This document shows positions 59,740 through 64,000 of a stretch of 64,000 bases of DNA, in pieces. Within the stretch, counting starts at the first letter, position 1. The number at the start of each line of letters is the position of its first letter. The DNA lies in the NCBI RefSeq assembly GCF_019929575.1, contig NZ_JAHZPU010000004.1:1-64000 (forward strand). Direction: 5' to 3'. Source of the stretch: Streptococcus infantis. Its GTDB lineage: Bacteria > Bacillota > Bacilli > Lactobacillales > Streptococcaceae. A program made the position numbers and the translations under genes. The notes under the pieces were generated by a model. That model did no database searches. It worked only from the letters and a program-made list of their open reading frames with translations, and had not been told where the DNA came from.

Positions 59740-60498
59740 ATGGACGAATCAAAAAAACTGAATGCAGTGATTGATGTCATTATGCTTGCAGGAACGATTC
59801 TGCTTCGAAATGGATCTGAGATTTATCGTGTTGAAGATACCATGATTCGGATTGCTCATTCACAGGGCATTATGGATTGTAATGTTTTAGCCATGCCTGC
59901 CGCCATTTTTTTCTCCATTGAAAATACAAATATTTCTCGCATGAAGCGAGTAACCTCCTCTGCTTATAATATTGAAAAGGTGTGTGATGTCAATCAGATT
60001 TCACGGCAACTTGTGTCGGGACAGCTTGATTTGGAGACAGCCTTTATCCAACTAAAGGAATTGAATTCCAAGCCCTCACCTTATACCAATGTTCAATTGA
60101 CGGTTGCTGCTACCCTCAGTGCTCCTTTCTTTTCAATCATGTTCGGCGGCAATACCTACGATGCGATTGGAGCGGGAGTGGCGACCTTATTTGCCTTCAC
60201 CTGTTCGCTCTATGTAGAAAAATTTATCCGTATTCCCTTTATGACAGCTTTTGCAGGAGCCTTTGTCTTTGGCTTGATTGCACAATTCTGGGCGCGCTAT
60301 TCCGGTTTACCATCAACAGCTGATTTGGTCATTGCAGGTGCGGTCATGCCATTTGTACCTGGAATTGCCTTGACCAATGCCGTAAGAGATATTATGACCA
60401 ACCACATCAACTCTGGTATGAGCAAGATGTTTGAATCCTTGCTGATTACCCTTGCTTTAGGGGCAGGCACATCTGTCGCCCTAGTACTGATGAATTAA
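59740..60498 (+). CDS. threonine/serine exporter, N-terminal half (ThrE family)
   Basis: A 252-residue protein with a cytoplasmic N-terminus and five membrane helices, like the first half of ThrE. GSEIYRVEDTM and LPSTADLVIAGAVMPFVPG are typical. The start at 59740 has AAAGGAGGG. It is one base before its partner gene. Confidence 0.82.
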   Translation: MDESKKLNAVIDVIMLAGTILLRNGSEIYRVEDTMIRIAHSQGIMDCNVLAMPAAIFFSIENTNISRMKRVTSSAYNIEKVCDVNQISRQLVSGQLDLETAFIQLKELNSKPSPYTNVQLTVAATLSAPFFSIMFGGNTYDAIGAGVATLFAFTCSLYVEKFIRIPFMTAFAGAFVFGLIAQFWARYSGLPSTADLVIAGAVMPFVPGIALTNAVRDIMTNHINSGMSKMFESLLITLALGAGTSVALVLMN

Positions 60499-60499
60499 T

Positions 60500-60949
60500 A
60501 TGACTCTAACAACATTTTTATTGCAAGCTCTTGCGAGTCTGCTGGCTATTATCACTTTTCTAATCGTTTTAAATGTCCAACGTTCCATGCTCATCCCTGG
60601 TGGAGTCTTGGGAATGTCTATCTGGTTGCTCTATCTGATGCTCAAGGAGCCAACAAATGTTATTTTGGCGACCTTTATCGCTGCTGTGATTGGTTCTTGT
60701 CTTAGCCAGATTATGAGTATTCTCTATAAAACACCAGCAGTTGTCTTTGCTCTTGCTACCTTAGCGCCTCTAGTACCAGGATATCTGTCCTATCGAACGA
60801 CTTCCTTCTTCGTTACAGGTGACTACGGTCACGCCATTTCTAGTGCTATGTTAGTTATGATGTTGGCCCTGGTTATCTCCATTGGAATGGCCAGTGGAAC
60901 AGTTTTGTTGAAATTGTACTATTATCTCAAAAAGAATCGAGTTAACTAG
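60500..60949 (+). CDS. threonine/serine exporter, C-terminal half (DUF3815/ThrE_2)
   Basis: A 149-residue protein with five membrane helices, matching the second half of ThrE. Contains LATLAPLVPGYLSYR. Together with the previous gene it forms a split exporter. A hairpin terminator (60931-60964) contains its stop. Confidence 0.82.
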   Translation: MTLTTFLLQALASLLAIITFLIVLNVQRSMLIPGGVLGMSIWLLYLMLKEPTNVILATFIAAVIGSCLSQIMSILYKTPAVVFALATLAPLVPGYLSYRTTSFFVTGDYGHAISSAMLVMMLALVISIGMASGTVLLKLYYYLKKNRVN

Positions 60950-60964
60950 AGCTCGATTCTTTTT
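60931..60964 (+). terminator. rho-independent terminator overlapping the exporter stop
   Basis: AAAGAATCGAG / CTCGATTCTTT stem, with the TAG stop in the loop and a T-run. Confidence 0.7.
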
Positions 60965-61125
60965 GGGTTCTTAGTTCTGTCTGTTGAGCTAGTTTCAAAA
61001 TGAGCTAAGGTTTTTAAAATGAACTTGATTTGGTGAATCAAGTCTTTTTTCGCGCATTTGACCTCAATTATGATAAAATAGAGGTGAACGAATTTTTACA
61101 ATGAATGATAAAAATAGAGGTAAAT

Positions 61126-62298
61126 ATGAAAATCGGTATTGATAAGATTGGTTTTGCGACCAGTCAATACGTTTTGAAATTACAAGATTTAGCAGAAACC
61201 CGAGGAATTGATCCTGAAAAATTGAGTAAAGGACTCCTTTTAAAAGAATTGAGTATTGCTCCGTTAACAGAGGATATTGTGACCTTGGCTGCTAGTGCAG
61301 GAAATTCTATCCTAACAGAAGAAGATAAGCAAGAGATTGATATGGTTATCGTAGCGACAGAATCTGGGGTTGACCAGAGTAAAGCGGCTGCGGTTTTTGT
61401 ACACGGTTTGCTTGGAATTCAACCATTTGCTCGTAGTTTTGAAATCAAGGAAGCTTGCTATGGTGCAACTGCGGCCCTTCACTATGCTAAGTTACATGTA
61501 GAAAATTCTCCTAAATCGAAGGTTTTGGTGCTTGCGAGTGATATTGCGAGATATGGTGTCGAAACTCCTGGAGAACCAACTCAGGGAGCAGGCTGTGTTG
61601 CCATGTTGATTAGCCAAAATCCGAGTGTTATGATTTTTAATAATGATAACGTTGCGCAGACTCGTGATATTATGGATTTTTGGCGTCCAAATTATTCAAC
61701 AACACCATTTGTAAATGGAGTCTACTCAACACAGCAGTATCTGGATAGCTTAAAAACGACTTGGGAAGAGTACCAAAAGCGTTATGATTGCGACTTGAAT
61801 GATTTTGAAGCTATTTGTTTCCATTTGCCATATCCAAAGCTAGCTCTCAAGGGATTGAAAAAAATCCTTGATAAATCTCTACCTCAAGAGAAAAAGGATT
61901 TACTTCAAAAACACTTTGATGAGTCCATTATTTACAGCCAAAAGGTTGGGAATATCTATACGGGTTCACTCTTTTTAGGACTCTTGTCTCTTCTTGAAAA
62001 CTCTGATAGTCTCAAAGCAGGGGACAAGCTAGCTCTCTATAGCTACGGAAGTGGTGCTGTATCTGAGTTCTTCAGTGTGGAATTGGTTGAAGGTTTTGAA
62101 AAGCAATTGCGGAAAAATCGCTTAGACTTGCTAGATCAACGTCAAGCTTTGAGTGTTGCTGACTATGAACGAATCTTCTTTGAGGAAGCCAACTTAGATG
62201 AGTCTGGATCTGCAACGATGTCAGGTTATGAAGGGCAAGACTATGCCCTTGTTGAAATTGTAGACCACCAACGTCGCTACAGCAAGGTTGAAAAATAA
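61126..62298 (+). CDS. mvaS: hydroxymethylglutaryl-CoA synthase
   Basis: A 390-residue thiolase-fold enzyme of the mevalonate pathway. The Cys nucleophile is in EIKEACYGATAALHYA, with His and Glu partners later. The start at 61126 follows AGAGG. Shares one base with mvaA. Confidence 0.95.
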   Translation: MKIGIDKIGFATSQYVLKLQDLAETRGIDPEKLSKGLLLKELSIAPLTEDIVTLAASAGNSILTEEDKQEIDMVIVATESGVDQSKAAAVFVHGLLGIQPFARSFEIKEACYGATAALHYAKLHVENSPKSKVLVLASDIARYGVETPGEPTQGAGCVAMLISQNPSVMIFNNDNVAQTRDIMDFWRPNYSTTPFVNGVYSTQQYLDSLKTTWEEYQKRYDCDLNDFEAICFHLPYPKLALKGLKKILDKSLPQEKKDLLQKHFDESIIYSQKVGNIYTGSLFLGLLSLLENSDSLKAGDKLALYSYGSGAVSEFFSVELVEGFEKQLRKNRLDLLDQRQALSVADYERIFFEEANLDESGSATMSGYEGQDYALVEIVDHQRRYSKVEK

Positions 62299-63572
62299 TG
62301 AAAAAAAATTGGAATGGATTTGCTAAAAAATCAATTCAAGAGCGCCTAGAGTTCGTTAAGTCTCAGGCGCTTACTACTATTGAATCCCAAGAAAGTCTTG
62401 AGCAAAATGAGAATCTCAGTCTAGCAGTTGCGGACCAACTGAGTGAAAATGTGGTAGGAACCTTCTCACTTCCATACTCAATCGTTCCAGAAGTTCTGGT
62501 GAATGGTCAAGAATACACAGTTCCCTATGTGACCGAAGAACCATCTGTAGTTGCTGCAGCTAGTTTTGCCAGCAAAATTATCAAGCGTGCTGGAGGTTTT
62601 ACTGCTCAGGTTCACCAACGTCAAATGATCGGTCAAGTGGCTCTCTATCAAGTCCCAGATAGTGACCAAGCTCGTCAGGCTATTCTGAGTCAAAAGTCGG
62701 AACTGATGGAACTGGCAAATCAAGCCTATCCCTCTATTGTCAAACGTGGTGGTGGAGCGAGAGAGCTAACAGTTGAAAAAATTTCTGGTGAGGCTGACTT
62801 TTTAGTAGTTTATCTCCATGTCGATACTCAGGAAGCCATGGGAGCTAATATGCTCAATACCATGCTTGAAGCTTTAAAACCAAGTCTAGAGGCTCTCAGT
62901 CAAGGGCAAAGTTTAATGGGGATCCTATCCAACTATGCCACAGATTCTCTAGTAACTGCAACTTGTCGCATCGCCTTTCGTTATTTGAGTCGCCAGAAGG
63001 ATGAAGCGCGTGAACTAGCGGAAAAAATGGTTTTAGCCAGTCAGTTTGCTCAGGCAGATCCTTATCGAGCAGCGACTCACAACAAGGGAATCTTTAACGG
63101 AATCGATGCTCTCTTGATTGCTACTGGAAATGATTGGCGTGCTATAGAAGCGGGAGCGCATGCCTATGCAAGTCATGATGGCGCCTATCGAGGACTTAGT
63201 CGTTGGACTATAGATTTGGAAAACGAAGAGCTTATTGGAGAGATAACCATGCCGATGCCAGTTGCCACCAAGGGTGGATCTATTGGTCTCAATCCTCGAG
63301 TCGTACTCAGTCATGAGTTGCTAGGTCATCCATCTGCCAAAGAATTGGCTCAAATTATCGTGTCAATTGGTCTTGCACAGAATTTTGCGGCCCTTAAAGC
63401 TCTTGTTAGTACAGGGATTCAGCATGGACACATGAAACTTCAGGCAAAATCGTTAGCACTTTTAGCAGGTGCGACTGAGGCAGAAGTACCTAAGTTGGTT
63501 GAAAGCTTGATTGCTGAAAAAACCTTTAATTTAGAAAAAGCCCAGACTCTTTTGAAAAAATTAAGATCATAA
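62298..63572 (+). CDS. mvaA: hydroxymethylglutaryl-CoA reductase, class II
   Basis: A 424-residue reductase making mevalonate. ENVVGTFSLPYSIVPEV near the start, HNKGIFNGIDALLIATGND and the C-terminal lid are present. The start overlaps the mvaS stop by one base. Followed by a terminator and a BOX element. Confidence 0.94.
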   Translation: MKKNWNGFAKKSIQERLEFVKSQALTTIESQESLEQNENLSLAVADQLSENVVGTFSLPYSIVPEVLVNGQEYTVPYVTEEPSVVAAASFASKIIKRAGGFTAQVHQRQMIGQVALYQVPDSDQARQAILSQKSELMELANQAYPSIVKRGGGARELTVEKISGEADFLVVYLHVDTQEAMGANMLNTMLEALKPSLEALSQGQSLMGILSNYATDSLVTATCRIAFRYLSRQKDEARELAEKMVLASQFAQADPYRAATHNKGIFNGIDALLIATGNDWRAIEAGAHAYASHDGAYRGLSRWTIDLENEELIGEITMPMPVATKGGSIGLNPRVVLSHELLGHPSAKELAQIIVSIGLAQNFAALKALVSTGIQHGHMKLQAKSLALLAGATEAEVPKLVESLIAEKTFNLEKAQTLLKKLRS

Positions 63573-63573
63573 G

Positions 63574-63606
63574 AAAAACTCAGACGAATCTAGTCTGAGT
63601 TTTTTT
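63574..63606 (+). terminator. rho-independent terminator after mvaA
   Basis: AAAAACTCAGAC / GTCTGAGTTTTT stem, 7-nt loop, T-run. Confidence 0.85.
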
Positions 63607-63610
63607 GTTT

Positions 63611-63724
63611 ATACTCAATGAAAATCAAAGAACAAACTAGGAAGTTAGCCGCAGGCTGCTCAAAACACTGTTTTGAGGTTGCAGATGGAAGCTGACGTGG
63701 TTTGAAGAGATTTTCGAAGAGTAT
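63611..63724 (-). repeat. BOX element (boxA and boxC, no boxB)
   Basis: The segment starts TACTCAATGAAAATCAAAG (boxC end) and ends with TTTGAAGAGATTTTCGAAG (boxA, read in reverse). It matches the BOX repeats of pneumococci and relatives, with boxA at the right and a single A-C form. It abuts the end of the ScrR-like gene. Confidence 0.85.
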
Positions 63725-64000
63725 TAAATACTTTTACCTGGTAAGAGGCTGACTGGTAAGAAATAACCGGTTGTGGCAACTTTTTTTCCTTCGATTTTTT
63801 GAAGGAGTAAATCAACTGTCAGGCGAGCAATTTCTCCTAAAGGTTGTTTAATGGTAGTAAGGTGAGGATAGAAATTCTCGATAAAATAAGTTCCATCATA
63901 ACCAATAACCTTAAGTTGTTCTGGAACAGAAATACCAAGTTCCTGAGCAATCTTCATTACCAAGATGGCAGTCAAATCATCCGATGCGAAAATAGCATCT
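63724..64000 (-). CDS. scrR: LacI-family regulator, ScrR-like (cut by the window edge)
   Basis: Only the C-terminal 91 residues are in the window. They contain the LacI pattern DDLTAILVM, VPEQLKVIGYDGTYFIENFYP and TTIKQPLGEIARLTVDLL. The gene continues past 64000. In S. pneumoniae a sucrose regulator (ScrR) follows mvaA in this place, which supports the name. Confidence 0.7.
   Translation of the reverse strand, partial: DAIFASDDLTAILVMKIAQELGISVPEQLKVIGYDGTYFIENFYPHLTTIKQPLGEIARLTVDLLLQKIEGKKVATTGYFLPVSLLPGKSI

Overview
The window reads as chromosome of a Mitis-group Streptococcus, close to S. pneumoniae, S. mitis or S. oralis. The evidence is the low-GC coding style, a BOX element at the right end, a DpnI restriction cassette, the StkP/PhpP pair, a teichoic-acid aminosugar gene pair, a mevalonate operon next to a ScrR-like regulator, and gene order that matches pneumococcal blocks as I remember them. 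These blocks are not all neighbours in S. pneumoniae, so a non-pneumococcal relative is more likely. There is no rRNA, tRNA, CRISPR array, prophage or intact insertion sequence.

Layout. 0.2-2.2 kb: a DUF4767-type lipoprotein and a frameshifted membrane gene. 2.3-6.4 kb: an operon of a MarR regulator, a SnoaL-like protein, an EgtV/EgtU-type ergothioneine (formerly choline/ProWX) transporter and an HhH-GPD protein. 6.6-9.3 kb: SczA/CzcD zinc export and an alcohol dehydrogenase. 9.4-13.2 kb: galR/galKT. 13.9-15.1 kb: the DpnI cassette with two small coupled genes. 15.2-20.2 kb: a VOC protein, ExoA and a heterodimeric ABC exporter behind a leader with a hairpin. 20.3-22.2 kb: two genes predicted to make and load the first aminosugar of teichoic acid. 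22.3-30.3 kb: tryptophan genes under two serial T-boxes, with a second trpB-like gene between them. 30.3-34.9 kb: a competence prepilin peptidase, truA, vitamin kinase and transporter genes, and small membrane genes including a tandem duplication whose second copy is broken. 34.9-42.4 kb: rsuA, typA, an FUSC-type protein, sstT, a short MscS and a frameshifted corA. 42.4-48.7 kb: the yqeG-yqeH-yhbY-nadD-yqeK-rsfS-tmcAL cluster, with a compact structured element between yqeH and yhbY. 48.8-49.3 kb: a YefM/YoeB toxin-antitoxin pair. 49.6-59.7 kb: rny, gmk, rpoZ, priA, fmt, rsmB, phpP and stkP. 59.7-63.6 kb: a split ThrE-type exporter and mvaS/mvaA. The right end cuts a ScrR-like regulator.

Most genes run on the plus strand. 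Common themes are amino-acid supply (trp genes under two Trp T-boxes, SstT, ThrE-type export), ribosome and tRNA maturation (YqeH, YhbY, RsfS, RsmB, RsuA, TruA, TmcAL) and envelope control (StkP/PhpP, mevalonate, teichoic-acid sugars).

The strongest candidates for something undescribed are the 155-nt multibranched inverted-repeat element at 44121-44275, the serial Trp T-boxes flanking a TrpB paralogue with an altered active-site motif, a three-PASTA StkP with a serine-rich tail, and three genes (cclA, truA, yqgQ) whose predicted transcripts start at or within a base or so of the start codon. Three genes carry frame disruptions (1912-1916, about 34751, 42116-42119). Two of these lie in homopolymer runs and could be assembly errors.
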